From assembly GCA_033182465.1 (NCBI GenBank), contig CP137318.1:186001-250000 (forward strand): a DNA stretch of 64,000 bases, in the 5' to 3' direction. This stretch comes from Sanghuangporus weigelae. Taxonomy: Eukaryota > Basidiomycota > Agaricomycetes > Hymenochaetales > Hymenochaetaceae. Below, one piece after another: positions 44,320 to 56,087 of the stretch. How positions within the stretch are numbered: position 1 is the first letter of the stretch; each line of letters opens with the position of its first letter. The position numbers and the translations under genes are program-made. The notes under the pieces were generated by a model. It was not told the DNA's origin. It saw only the letters and a program-made list of their open reading frames with translations, and searched no databases.

Positions 44320-45959
44320 ATGGCCTCAGCGACATTGACGGCATCGGTTAATCCTTGCGTGAAATCTATACGTGTAGACACAGATAGAGTATTGCTTCGA
44401 CCGCGACCTTATGAACGCTTTGGAGGTTTTCTGATTCTTCTTCCTCTGCTCCCGAAACGGGCACCGCTTCCTGCACTCCCGGCTGAGGTATGGAGGAAAA
44501 TCATGGCCTTGGCTATGGAAGATGAATCGGGTAGTAGTAAGGACTGGATATTGAAGGAGTCGCCCCAGATGGAGACGAATATGAAACTTCGGAACTCCAG
44601 CAGCCCGATGTGGAAGTGGGACCTTGCACTCATTTGCAGGGACTTGAAGGTATGTAGTTTTTCCTTCCATTCATCACTTATTTTCCTTTATGCTGTAGTG
44701 CTTCGTTCTTTGCTTTCCCTAGACTGTGTGGTCTGATGATGAGTTCTTATTCGATCGGAGCCTATCGACAATTTAAACTTGATGATAATGATGTGAGTCA
44801 AGAAAGCAAAGTAATGGAGCACTACAGTAATGTCTGGAGGAAATGATTTCTCGCTAACCTTTTCCCACTACAGAACGTTGCGCTACCTTTACTTTACGCA
44901 GACGTAAAGCTCAAGAGTCTCCATGCACTTGAGAAGTTTACACGTCTTATCCATTCGTCAGACCAGAAATGGGATTCCATCCGTCGAATACCTTATTCTA
45001 CGCCTGGGAGATGGGTCCAATCTCTAGACGTCTCCGATCTCGAAATCAACACTCGCTCAGAGTTTTGTCAGGCGGATGGGTTTTTGACTACGTTATTTCC
45101 GTTACTTCCCTTCCTCTCTCGATTAGAGCTTAGTCTTTCTATGCAACTGAGCCGTCGTGCGATGTTGTCTTTAGGATTACGGGACGGCGCGCAGAATCTA
45201 CGGTGTCTGAATGGCGTCAAATACGACGCAACAACTGTCCTATCCGGAGAGGATCCCTTGACTGAACTCGTCGCGTGTTGCAGCGGACTCGAGGAACTTG
45301 AGGTCGTTGGAGTTGGCGTCGACGACATAGACATGAGTCGTTCATCACCTGAACCTATGGACAAAGCTCCGCCTCTTCTTCACCTTTCTCATCTGCATGC
45401 GCTCACCATTTTAGCGACACCTATGTCTCCTCTTCTCCTTCGACTAATCCATAGTCCTCTTCCTGCGCTGCAAACAGTCATAATCACACCATATGGTGAC
45501 CTTCAGCCCCCGCAATCTGGCATCTCCGAATTCCTCGCGGCACACGGTGAATCTATACGAACACTCGTTTTGCATACGCCGAAGACCTGGCCGATTTCGC
45601 GCTACCCTCCTCCACGGTCTCTTCTATACATTCTTCCGAATCTCAATCAGCTCTCACTAGAGACATCCGGCCTCGCTCTGGATGCACCGCCTTCTTCACA
45701 ATCGCAAAAGCATCCTTTGACCTCGATATGGATTTCGCGTCCAACGTCTGGATTGCGCGAGGAGCTCCTGCGTATTATTTCTTCTCTGCCGAACTTGCGT
45801 GAGGTTCGTGCGCGGGACGTACGATGGACGAAACGCACTATGTCAGCTAGCGCGCGAGAAGCCGGGTTTCAGGGCGAGATGTGGGCATGGCGTCGCTTAT
45901 TGGCAGCGTACAAAGTGAAGATGCTTGACGCTGATGGCCTCGAGGACGCTGAATGTTGA
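44320..45959 (+). CDS. F-box-like protein with leucine-rich region, 471 aa
   Basis: Exon 1 is 44320-44649 and exon 2 is 44874-45959; both are phase 0. Near residue 50 the segment LPALPAEVWRKIMALAM has the LP..(V/I)...I form of an F-box, followed by WDLALICRDLKNVALPLLYADV, the usual continuation in basidiomycete F-box proteins. The C-terminal 300 residues hold spaced Leu-rich segments (LSRLELSLSM, LEELEVVGVG, LHALTILATP, LREVRARDV), probably substrate-binding repeats. Known: F-box proteins bring substrates to SCF ubiquitin ligases through Skp1. The 224-nt intron is long for this genome, and a missed small exon is possible, but the obvious candidate at 44723 contains a stop in the needed phase. 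Confidence 0.65.
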
Positions 45960-46323
45960 GTTTCTGCACCTTTCCGAGAGGAAGATATCTTTTTCTACTC
46001 GTCTTACTTGTTGTAACGAATGTGACGATTTTGCTATGTCCTGGTCGTGGCCGCTTGCATATTTCCTATTTTCCTGTTTTGGTACTGTTATCTTTGCAAC
46101 ACTCCCCGCTCTGCAGATCCATCGTTTGTCTAATAGGATACCTGATTTATGTTTCTTGTCTACGTGCTTAGCTAGTGTCCTGTTCTAATAATCTTATTTT
46201 TTGACCAGTGCTTATCAAAGTGATGCAGGTCGATTCCGATCTTCTCGATTGTCTATCTATAATGACAATATTGCAATTACAGGCATTCGAGAAGAATAAA
46301 AAATACCACTACAACATTCGCAT
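45960..46323. other. Convergent 3' spacer, no gene
   Basis: Lies between the ends of a plus-strand and a minus-strand gene. It is T-rich, and the overlapping frames here are the read-through of the F-box gene's 3' region. Confidence 0.5.
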
Positions 46324-47298
46324 TTATATGTACACTTGTCCAGCAGCGGTCAACTTCGCCTCTCCCTGGAGACAGACCTTCCTCCTTTCCCTGTCGACGT
46401 ATACCCAAATATCTCCGCCTCTAGCACTGACTTGTTTTGCTATCATTTCTTCCCTTGGGGCGATTCCGAGCTTGCTCTCCCAATAAGGAGCCATCAAGCA
46501 ATTTGCTGACCCACAGACGTGATCTTCCTGCACGCCCGAAAGGGGCGCAAACATTCGAGTCTCGTACGTGATGCCGGGTCGCCGGGACTTGACGGTGACT
46601 ATGTTGACTCGATAGGCTGTTTCAGTCTGTAAATTCAATTTAGTTCTTTATCTTAATAAGAAAGCGAGGACATGTCTTACGAAGGCAGCCGTATCGACTT
46701 CAGTTCCTTCTAGTTCCTCGCTCTCATCAAGCTCGATAAGCAGATATATTTCAGAACCTCCTTCCCCACTGCTCGCGATACCGATATAAGTAACTTTAAC
46801 ATCGCGACTGAATGCCTTGCAAACTACGGAGCGTATACGGCCGAACTCCCTGCTTTCAACCGGTTTTGCGTCAAAGGCCGGTAGCTCGATCTCAATACGC
46901 TCGGGGGCATCTGGGATTTGGATACGGCGCGCATATACGTATCCGTGCATCGACTTGAAACGCAGTACACGAATGTGCTCAGGAACGAGTTCCGGATGAG
47001 AGAGGAGCGCGTGAGCGGCCGCAAGCGTTCCATGTCCGCATATCTCTGATTCCCAAGACACAGTAAACCAGCGGATGCGGAACGTTTTTGTCGTGTTGTC
47101 TGGTTCGGCAGCGCTTTCTGCAACTTCCACTGGAAAGACGAAGCATGCCATCGGTTGATTGAAATTCCGAGCGACTTTGAGGTAAAGAGAGGAGTCGTCG
47201 AAGGGAGCATCGAGGATTATGACGACCGCTGGATTACCGCCAAATGGAGATCCGGAGAAGGCATTGACAAGTGAGAATGGATATGCTTGCGGAGTCAT
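46324..47298 (-). CDS. PhzF-family isomerase/epimerase, 306 aa
   Basis: Minus-strand exons 47298-46681 and 46626-46324, phases consistent. The N-terminus FSLVNAFSGSPFGGNPAVV is the family signature (F.GNPAAV); the catalytic-site block ESEICGHGTLAAAHALL has the conserved Glu and CGHGT, and the second-half counterpart is GVQEDHVCGSANC. The length is typical. Known: PhzF-like proteins are two-fold pseudosymmetric cytosolic isomerases related to diaminopimelate epimerase. The fungal substrate is unknown, and no phenazine gene is near. It shares a 455-bp divergent promoter with the large gene to the right. Confidence 0.85.
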
Positions 47299-47753
47299 TG
47301 CAGGTGAATCGGAAAAAACATCCGCGATATGGGGAATTTATTGGTCGACTCGACTCCGTGACTGACTCAGACAGACCGAGATTTCTAAGCTCTGGACCAA
47401 GTTCCTATTACATACGGGCACATTGAATCCGGTGCGGTATTTTGGTGGTACCAAATAGCCGACGAATCGAAACGAGACAGAAAGTTTGGTTGGGAAAGGA
47501 GGCGATTGGGGCAATGGCTTATTTCTCTTCCCTGCTCTCCTTGTGCTTGCTCCCTGTAATGCGACCGGATCTCCAATGCCACTATATGAGAAGAAAACAA
47601 GAGGTGTGTGAGAGACGGCGACGGACGGTGGCAAATGTAGTAAGTAGTTGTGTTGTGAAGGACTAGGAACACTCCGGTTCAGGCGGAGATTGAAATATAT
47701 AAACAAGTCCTCGTTGTCCGTGAAACGTCCCGCCCTTCCCTGCGGCCCACCCT
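47299..47753. promoter_or_regulatory. Divergent promoter region
   Basis: Lies between the minus-strand PhzF start (47298) and the plus-strand start at 47754. No exon is recognised; frames at 47338-47706 overlap on both strands. A TATATAAAC phrase at about 47696-47704 lies about 50 bp before the plus-strand start. Confidence 0.4.
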
Positions 47754-50700
47754 ATGGACCTACTGACACAAGTGATGAGCGACGACCATGAGCTCGAACT
47801 TAGACGGCATGTTCGTGAGCTTCTAGATGATTATGTCTACACGCATTTGACTATCAGCCATGTCGATTATTCTGACGGTCTTGCATCCGAGGTGAGTATT
47901 TGCTATCCTATATGTCGGGCACTTCTTCAGTGCCATGATGGTCCTTCGTGCAGGCTCTCGCTAAGATTCTCAAGCCAATACCTACCCACGGGCCTGGAGA
48001 AATCGCTCTTCCTATCGATCCGTTTCAGACGCTGAAGGCAAGATTCGAATTTGATTCATTACAGCCCTACGATGAGGTCTGGAACCCAAGTCCGAACGCG
48101 CTTGGTTTCCTCAAGGAAATGTACATGGTACCGAAAGGAAAGCCTAAGACTCAAAAAGTCTGGGAAGAGGACGATGAATGTACGTCAGCCTTGTTCAACA
48201 TCTATCGCTGGTGCATAATACATCTGCAGTTGATATTGATCGGATATCTCATCGTCCAATGACACCGTTACTTTCGCGTTCTTCACTGAAAAAGACTCCT
48301 TGTCTGGGAAATGCCTCGAAAAGGGATGCAAGAAAGTTATCCCTAGCTGCCGCGCTCTCACTTCACGGTTTGCGTCAAATTCCAAATGAGGATCTACCTG
48401 AAGAGAACCCGCCAAAGCTTGATGACTGCCTGTATGTCATCTATATAGAGTCTTGCTGCTAATCACTACTTACTGGTCTAAGTGATCTCAAGCTCACGAT
48501 TGACGCATCGATCCATCAAAGCATGACAGAGCTTCGGAAAAAGACACCTTTTCTCAATCGGCTCGATCCACGACCTTTACCAGTATATGCAGCAGAATAT
48601 TTGAGCAACAGGTCTCCTGACTATCAAGAAAAGTTTAGAACAATTTCACCCCCGCTCTTCGCTCGAGATCGACGAGAACGACCTGCGAAGGTGGAGCGTG
48701 ACGGAAGCATTTTTAGACCACTCAAGCTCGATCCTTTAGAGGTGCAAGAAGTTGACCAAGATTATTCAACTGAGAGTATGAAAGTCATAGATGGATGGGG
48801 TATGTAAACTTTTTATGAATCCGATAGCCAGCTCATGATCGTAGTAACTCTACCCCGGAGTGGCTCAACGCCATCGCTATCATCGGGGACCAGCGAAGTC
48901 GATGAACTGGATCAAGATGCAGAGTTCTGGAGACCCTCGTCATCCTCCGCCGAGCCTGCCGCCATTGAGACGCTGGAAGCGATGAAGATGGGTTCGCGGA
49001 ATATCGCAATATTGTCGGATATACTCTGATCTTCCGTTTTAGAGGAACCTCTTTTCCCTCGTTCTGAACATCCACGATCCAAGAAGTCTGAAACTAAGAA
49101 ACCCAAGCAAAGGTGACTTCCATTTTCATGTTCTTATTCTTGAAGCTCATGCTCGTACAGTTTAGCGAGTTTCATTACTTCAAAACTTCCGGCGGAACCT
49201 TCCTTCCGCGTTCTCACTAGCCCGAAATCCGATGGCATACTCTCAAAGCCTGAGCACGCATCGCCTTCCATGGTCCCCTTTTCTCTCTCCATGCTAGGGC
49301 AACCTCCGTCTGAAGGAGAGGGATCTGTAACTTTCCCGAACGAATCATCTGGTGATTCATTCCATAGAGATCTCCTATGCGTCCTGAAGGGTCATAGCGC
49401 AGAGAACGAACCGAAGGCATATCAAGATATCATCATGGACGAACGCCTTGATGAGAAGGAAATCATGTTCATGGATGGTACGGACTCGTGCACTTATTTC
49501 TCCCCGATCAACACTAATGAAAGTAATGCATCTCTTAAGTACCGAAGCTTCCTCCACCAAACAGTTACCTGCATGACAGCTCAACAAATTCTACAAGAAT
49601 TATAGGACAGGTAGTTTACGGCGGAAACTCCGAAAGACCGATTTTAAAGCTGCCGGTGAACATCAAGAAGGTCCCAGGTGTGAAGTCGCTGAATCTTGAG
49701 CTGAGTTGGAGGTATGTATACCCTCGAATTTTGGTAAATTTTGGATATCTCAAGAAAAAAACTAAATCGCTGCAGACCGTTCTCATTTGGGTCAAAGATC
49801 CCGACACATACCGAACTCATCGGAGCAGACTCCCCTTTCTCCATTGATTCGAACGTTTCAGACGACAACTTGCCTACTCCGGAATCCGTTCAGAAGCTTC
49901 TGACTAGCGTGCCTTTCGCCGCCAAGCCAGATGGTAACCCCGGACATGCAGACTCTTGCTTCAAACTCGATCCACGTATACTCAAAGATGTGCAAGCCGA
50001 AGACATCCGCACCCTTGACGCATTGCGCGATGAAGGCTTCGACGAAGATCCAATTCTACTTTCGCGCTCTGATCTCTATGGCCTCGGACCGCGATCTGCA
50101 CTTGTAGGTGTCCAGCAGCTACCTGATGAAGTTCTCGCTTCCAATGGTTCCCAGTCTAAGGATGATACATCAGACTTCTCTTCGGCCATAACCCCTGACT
50201 TCGACCACCAAGTGCCGCTTACCGGACACATTAATGAAACTAACGCGTACAGAGTGCCTTTGACTTACGCTTCTCCAAACCAAGTCTCCGCCTTGAATCT
50301 CAATAATGGCTCTCAGGAGCGCTCGTGCCACGATGCATGCCATTATGCAAAAAGACGCCGCTTAAGTTACGATGAACTGGATGCTCTATGCGCGATGGAA
50401 ACTATGTCTCAGTCTGCTCCGATCACCATCAACCCGAAGGATCTTATGCTGCCGCAATCGAGCAACATCCCTCTGACACAGACGTTCTACGCAGTGGATC
50501 CTGTAACTATTCTATCGGGTACTCAACAAGTGGTTCCTGATCTTTCTCAATCACAGTCATTATCTCTCTCCCTGAACGAATTCAATGACTCACAGGATAA
50601 TTATTTCTTCAATATCGCTGACAACGCAACGACCTACGGTGCCAAACGTTCTGAACCTTCCTACGACCAGAACGAAACATTATCTACTGACGGCGATAGT

Positions 50701-52176
50701 GCAGCTCTCGACCGACTGGATCCTCTCTGTTCGCGACAAGGCGTCATACATGCGACGATTTTTGATCAACAGGACCGGTGGTGTCGGCAAGATGATCGTA
50801 GTGCTTCTTATCCCAACATATCTGCATTCCCGGGAGAACTAGATAATCATGTGCCTCATCCTGTGAGCGACGGCCTCAACCAGGACGTGAACCAACGACC
50901 TGGACAGGACAATGTCAAGACCCAAACCAGACCAGACTCACCTGATATTCTAAAAGGACCACGTGGACCGCCTCTTCCCCTCACTTTGCTCTCGGATCAT
51001 GATAAACTTTCATCATTTCTGCTACTACGTGGAAGGCGAGATCTCCCTAACGTGTCCCCCATAGTTCCTGGGCCTGCGAAGCTTCCTGAGAAGGACATAG
51101 CTCCTGAAGAGGGACCTATCGACACCAGCGGACAAGACTTCTCTTTTCAAACTCATCACCGGACTCCCGAAGACCTGCTCGCTGATACAAGGGCTTTTGT
51201 AGTCCCAGAACATTGGAAGACTCCGATAACTCAACAGACTTATCTGGTCTCTCTTGACTTCGTTCAGCAGCGCCGCCTCGTATGCTCTTTAGAGTCTTCG
51301 TGCGCCGTACGACTGGTTGAACGTGATAGCATTACTCCTATGCCTTCTACGGCTGATGCTGGACCACCAACACCAAAAGCTCACTCGGCGGACATCTCGC
51401 TGATCTTAGGGCCTCACTCGGCAGTAGTATTTTTTCCTCTTTCCTCTCTTCCTTCGCGGTCTGCCTACAAGATCTTGCTTGATGCCCTCGCTGCTTATTC
51501 ATGGAGATTCTCCAATATGCTGCTAGTGCTCATAGCCTTCCCGAGGTCTCATCTGATTCGGGCAACGAATCCGACCAAGGCTTCTAATGATATGCCGAGC
51601 TCTTATAGTCCCCCAGCTATAAAGGCCGCTCGTCGTGTTCGCCGCGACCTTGCGCTTCGCGAGGGTACTGGGGAGAAACGGACCGGCTGTGCTCTCGAAC
51701 TAGCCTTCGCAGATGACGCTGAACAGGCGGCGAAGCTCGTTAGAGTCTTTGGGGATCTAGTTTTGCAAGGCAGTCAAATCGATTTTAATGCTTACATTGG
51801 TGAAGAGGAACAGGAGGTGTGTCTCTCCGCACAGAATCGGATTGAGGTTGATTAATATTTTTTTAAATATATTATTAGGGCGAGCGCGACCTAGCCGAGG
51901 TTGAGGGAATGAATACATTCTGCGCAGCCATGATCTTGCAATGTTGCACTCTAGAAGAATTTCTCCAGATGTTACCAAATGAGCGTACAGAAGGGCTCGC
52001 AGATCTGATTGGTCTTGAAAGAATCGTGGGTGACCTTGCTCTTCTATCCTCTTTATTAACTTACGTTTTGCCTCAAGGAGCATGTCAACACGATCCTCAG
52101 CAGTCGAATGTCTGAGATGGATGTTGAATTGCCTTCACCTTCACTCATCTCTGACATCCTATCCAAATGTCCATAG
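47754..52176 (+). CDS. Large multi-exon protein with XPF-like C-terminus, possible Zip2/SHOC1 homologue
   Basis: About 11 exons with phases that join: 47754-47891, 47954-48179, 48230-48431, 48483-48799, 48845 to about 48992, then further short exons, a long exon about 49778-51813, and two last exons ending at 52176; roughly 1,290 residues. The middle is Ser/Asp-rich and probably disordered. The C-terminus has a compact alpha/beta segment (SAVVFFPLSSLPSRSAYKIL, SNMLLVLIAFP), then EVEGMNTFCAAMILQCCTLE..EFLQMLP..GLERI, like a helix-hairpin-helix following an XPF-type nuclease-like domain that lacks the catalytic motif. That order is typical of Zip2/SHOC1, a meiotic crossover factor partnering Spo16/ERCC1-like proteins. 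The assignment is inference from pattern. Confidence 0.5.
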
Positions 52177-52601
52177 AGTTCGAAAAATTATGATCCATAT
52201 AATTCTACTCCAGATAGCCCAGATAGCGACCAAATGTCCAAATGTCTGGTAGGCTGCACAACCAATGTGTGTGGCGAGTGTAAGCGAAACTGAGAGAACG
52301 TGAATTTGACGACGGTCGGCACGAGCCTGACCGACTCGGCACAGCGCATGTTGATCTCATGCTACAACTCTTGTGGATTATTTAAGTTTAATTTCTTATT
52401 AGGAATCTTATCCTCTATCGGCATTCCTATTCGAAGTGCATAATAATCTTTCAAAGAATCTTCCAGTATGTATAAAGGCAATCCTCAGATGCCCGCGGTG
52501 GCCTGCTGCGAGGCGAAGGAGTCATGTGACAGATGAGTTCAACGAGCCACGCTTGAATCGTAGCGTTATACGCTAGTACAAATTTGTAGCAAACTAATCA
52601 C
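52177..52601. other. Gene-free stretch
   Basis: 3' region of the large gene. No exon or repeat boundary is recognised until the hairpin element at 52602. Confidence 0.5.
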
Positions 52602-52733
52602 ACACCTGGGGCAAAACCCTATTTCCGAACCTGAAAAATTTGATCCAGAACTGGAAAGCTCGCCTCTGATTGGCTGGATTCCAGTTCTGGATCAAATTTT
52701 TCAGGTTCGGAAATAGGATTTTGCCCCAGGTGT
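52602..52733. mobile_element. 132-bp foldback element (MITE-like)
   Basis: Two 54-bp arms starting ACACCTGGGGCAAAA are inverted copies with a single mismatch and are separated by a 24-bp loop, so almost the whole element folds on itself. The size and structure fit a miniature inverted-repeat or foldback element. The flanks are AC on both sides, too short to prove a target duplication. It lies 100 bp before a start codon and abuts a TATA box. Confidence 0.75.
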
Positions 52734-52736
52734 ACA

Positions 52737-52742
52737 TATATA
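52737..52742 (+). promoter_or_regulatory. TATA box of kinase-family copy 1
   Basis: TATATA immediately right of the foldback element and 91 bp before the start codon at 52833. The position suits a fungal TATA element. The foldback insertion ends only three bases upstream of it. Confidence 0.45.
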
Positions 52743-52832
52743 GGCGGGTGGCCAGCGTGAGAAAATAAGGTATGTATTTACTTGCTGGTGCTAGTACTAC
52801 TGCAACTCGCATCTCATCCACCTTCCATCATC

Positions 52833-55202
52833 ATGTACGTTCGTATTTCGCCGGATAACGGAAACGTAGTAGATTTCGAACTCGATATCGAATTCTCTCT
52901 TCTGACTCCCGAAATAAAACGAGTCGCACAGGAACAGATTTCTAAAGAGACTGGGTAGGAGCCACGAAAAACACATCATCTTTCAGTGGCTTACGCTGAC
53001 ACACTCTCCAGAATTCTACCTGAACAACAGAATGCAGTCTGCTTTGACTCCAAGCTTCCTGACGCGAAGGATATAAAAAAACTCATTCTCCCTTCTGACG
53101 TTGAGAAGCTAACTCTGGTCAGCCAGCTTACACTTCTACTTTGATTGTATATTACTGATATCGATTTGTTCATAGGAACATAAGTATGTTCAGTTGAGCA
53201 CAAAATATCCCGAAACTATCAATCAGTCGACAGTCTACGTGAACAGAATAGGCGATTGGAGAGAGGACGACCTTCGTAAGCCTGAAAATCGCATGAAAGT
53301 GATTAGAGATGTCGAGAGGGGTGAAATATTCCTCCAGACGCTCTATCATGAGCTCCATAGGCCCCGGACGGTGGTGCGTGTCTGACTTAATCTTACTTGT
53401 CTCTTTCTCATGATACTTCTGTGGATAGGACGCGTCGTTACTAGATCAGTTCCCTAACTTTCGCGATCACATTAAGCGCGACCTGACGGATTTCCTGGCA
53501 CCATCCGCATCAGCGACGTCTGATGGCAGTGTTACGCCTACAGAGCTGAGATGCTATTCCGACATACTTCTGAAGATCGCGGAAGGTGTTGAGAAGTTTG
53601 AATCGAGAATGTTTGATTCGTCCCCATACCATACCATATTCTTCGAGTCTATGATGATGCAGCCTCCCTTTTTCTGGGATAAGCATCCTTCTTTGGAGAA
53701 GCTGGAAATAACATCGTGAGGAGTTCTCTTCCTTTAATGACTACTGAAGCTGATTATTCTCCAGAGACTGTACGCCTGGACTCGGGATGTTAGTCAAAAC
53801 AAATGATCTGTCCGATGTCTACAAATTCGCGCCTAGGAGCGACCTTGCTGTCTTTGACAAGTCGTCCAATCTTCCTGCTCTGATCTGTGAAGTAGATTCC
53901 CGTGTTGCAAAAAAAAACCGCACAGAAATGGTCTTCCGGGGTGCGGTTTGGTGTCGTCAATGGCGATACGTACTTCCGAAGGCTCTCAAAGAGAAGAACA
54001 GGCTTCTCGGTCTATTTATTCATAATTATTTCGATGTTGACGTATATCTCTTTCACGCCGATAACAGTTACAATGTGGGTCATAAGCATTAAGTATCAGA
54101 ATATTCGTTGATTTCGTTTAGGTCGAAATCTTTCAGGAAGGATTTTATCTTGGACGGCCAAATGAAGCGCTTCGGCTTGCCCGGATCCTATTCAATTATC
54201 GAGACAAGTTTCTTGATATTGCGGGTCTATCTGAAAGAGAAAAGATTCAATTTCTTGGGAAGTTTGTCCGCGACAGCAAGGATCTGCCGTCTTTTTTTAC
54301 AACTTCAAAGAACGTTTCGTCGAGGGACAGTCGTCAATCAACCAGACAGTTGACTTATGCAAGAGTATTGGGGACGCGTACCGCTCCTTTATTACTATCC
54401 GAGATTGTTAAGTCGCTTCTTTGCCCAGACGGTGCTCATCTTCACGCAACGGAGGTCTGTAGTTTCCTTCCTTACAATAGCTTTCCTCATCCAGTTCCTG
54501 TAGCACGAATTTGTCGCCGCTGTCAAAACCGTCGAGACTCCATCCAAGACTCTCGGTTTTGTCAAACTCACGAACAAGCATGAACTCAGTGCCTTCGACA
54601 CTATTCGCAATTCGGGATCCGAGTTCCTTCTCAGCCACGTTGTTCTTCCATCTAACGTAATCGAGGTATCTGGATACTTAGTCGCTTTTCTTCCGTACGG
54701 TGGCGAACCTCTCCACCATTCTTGGGGATTGCAAAATGGGCCTGTTGGCCACGAGACGGAGATCGCCTGGGATTTGCTCACGATCATTTCGCGCCTGCAT
54801 GACCTCCACATTGCTCATTTGGATATCAAGCCTGCCAACATCTTGTGGGATCCGTCTACACTCTCTATCCGAGTCATTGACTTTGACTCGTCGGAGAAAC
54901 TGGATCCGAATGGGAATCGTAAAATTAGGGGAATCTTTGGCACCTCCGGCTTTGTTGCACCTGAAGTGGAGTCGGAAAAGGGACTTGAGTACGATCCATT
55001 CCTGGCTGATGCGTTCAGTTGTGGACGAGTACTCTCGGATGTGGTGATGGCAGAGAGAATGACCGAGGAGGCAGAATTTGTCCTTGAACTTTCCAAATGC
55101 CTCAGTAAGGCGAATGTACGCGACCGCTGGTCAATCAATACAGCAATTAAAGCATGGATAGATTGGCTTAAGGAACGCGGACGGCCAGAGTACGACCGAT
55201 AA
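52833..55202 (+). CDS. Header / nuclease-like / kinase protein, copy 1
   Basis: Multi-exon; exon 1 is 52833-52954 and exon 2 starts at 53012. Order: a conserved header (MYVRISPDNGNVVDFELDIE), a linker with PDAKDIKKLILPSDVEKL, the block INQSTVYVNRIGDWREDDLR, a helical block, a middle block with SDLAVFD..LPALICEVDSRVA, and a C-terminal kinase domain (LGFVKLTNEHELSAF, HLDIKPANILW, VIDFDSSEKL, VAPEV) ending at 55202. HLD and DFD stand for HRD and DFG, but the catalytic and metal Asp and the N-lobe Lys are present. The middle may be a PD-(D/E)XK-like nuclease fold (inference). About 700 residues, apparently whole. The combination recalls header-nuclease-kinase effector families (Crinkler-like), which is not proven. 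Confidence 0.65.
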
Positions 55203-56087
55203 CCATCGTTTGTTCACCAATGCACGATCGTTGCTTATGGTGCGTGGTATTCTGCCCCATATATCCATAGTCGACGGCGCAGACCAGTGAAGTCCAAAGC
55301 TGATGGATGAGCTCTGGTGTTATCTAGACAGGCAGGTCCTGACTTGTACTAGCCATTGAATTTGACCTGCTATGGCTCTTACTCCTTTCCAACGTAAAGT
55401 TCTAGTAGACAATAATATATAAGGCCGTTCAATGGGAATTTAGATCATAGTAGATGTCTTACCGACTCGCTTGAACGTGAGAGTTCAAATTTCTGGATTG
55501 GCTGATCTACGATTGCTCTCTTAGAGTCGTAAGTGATATTGCTATGTACCTTATTACTAATTTAGCAAGGAACGCGTCAGCGATATTCTGTGTGTGTAAT
55601 CGGGTGTCCGAGCTAATCGTTGATTCACCTCTATAGCTCTGTTCTATGTGATGGCTAAACGTCCGCCTACGTCACGGTAATGAAGAGCAACGCCCAAGTA
55701 TTGCCTTCGGTATAAGCCTGGATAGTCGACAGGACTGAATCATGAGGTGACTTGGAAAAAAAGGAGTCACATACTCGAGCTGAACATTAGTTTCTTAAAC
55801 GAATGTTGGTTGTGCTAATAGTACTCGAGTCGAGCTCATTTTCCATCAATAGCTACTTCTCGGATATGTGTTTGGAAGCCGATTTACAAGTTGTCGTCAC
55901 TAAAGAAGCAATTCACCTTTTTAGATTAAGGCTCCGAATGACTAGTTCATGGTATCTTCATATCACATTCTTCGCATTCGAATGAAAAAATTCCTTCACT
56001 TTCTACATAGTACAAAACGTGGTCTGTGACGTAGTCTGTCTAGTTCACATCTACATCATAACGAATCCTGACAATGTGATTCAAGTT
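55203..56087. other. 3' flank shared with copy 3, otherwise gene-free
   Basis: The first 300 bp resemble the 300 bp after copy 3 (61445-61740): matching phrases include GCAGGTCCTGACTT and the TAAGG.C.TTCAAT region. The duplication therefore included non-coding flank. No gene is seen in the rest. Confidence 0.5.

Noticed and set aside
46324-47298. PhzF gene as part of a phenazine or other secondary-metabolite cluster
   Set aside because: Neighbours are housekeeping-type genes, and no biosynthetic core enzyme is present.
47338-47706. Minus-strand frames upstream of PhzF
   Set aside because: They lie in a divergent promoter, overlap plus-strand frames, and show no motif.
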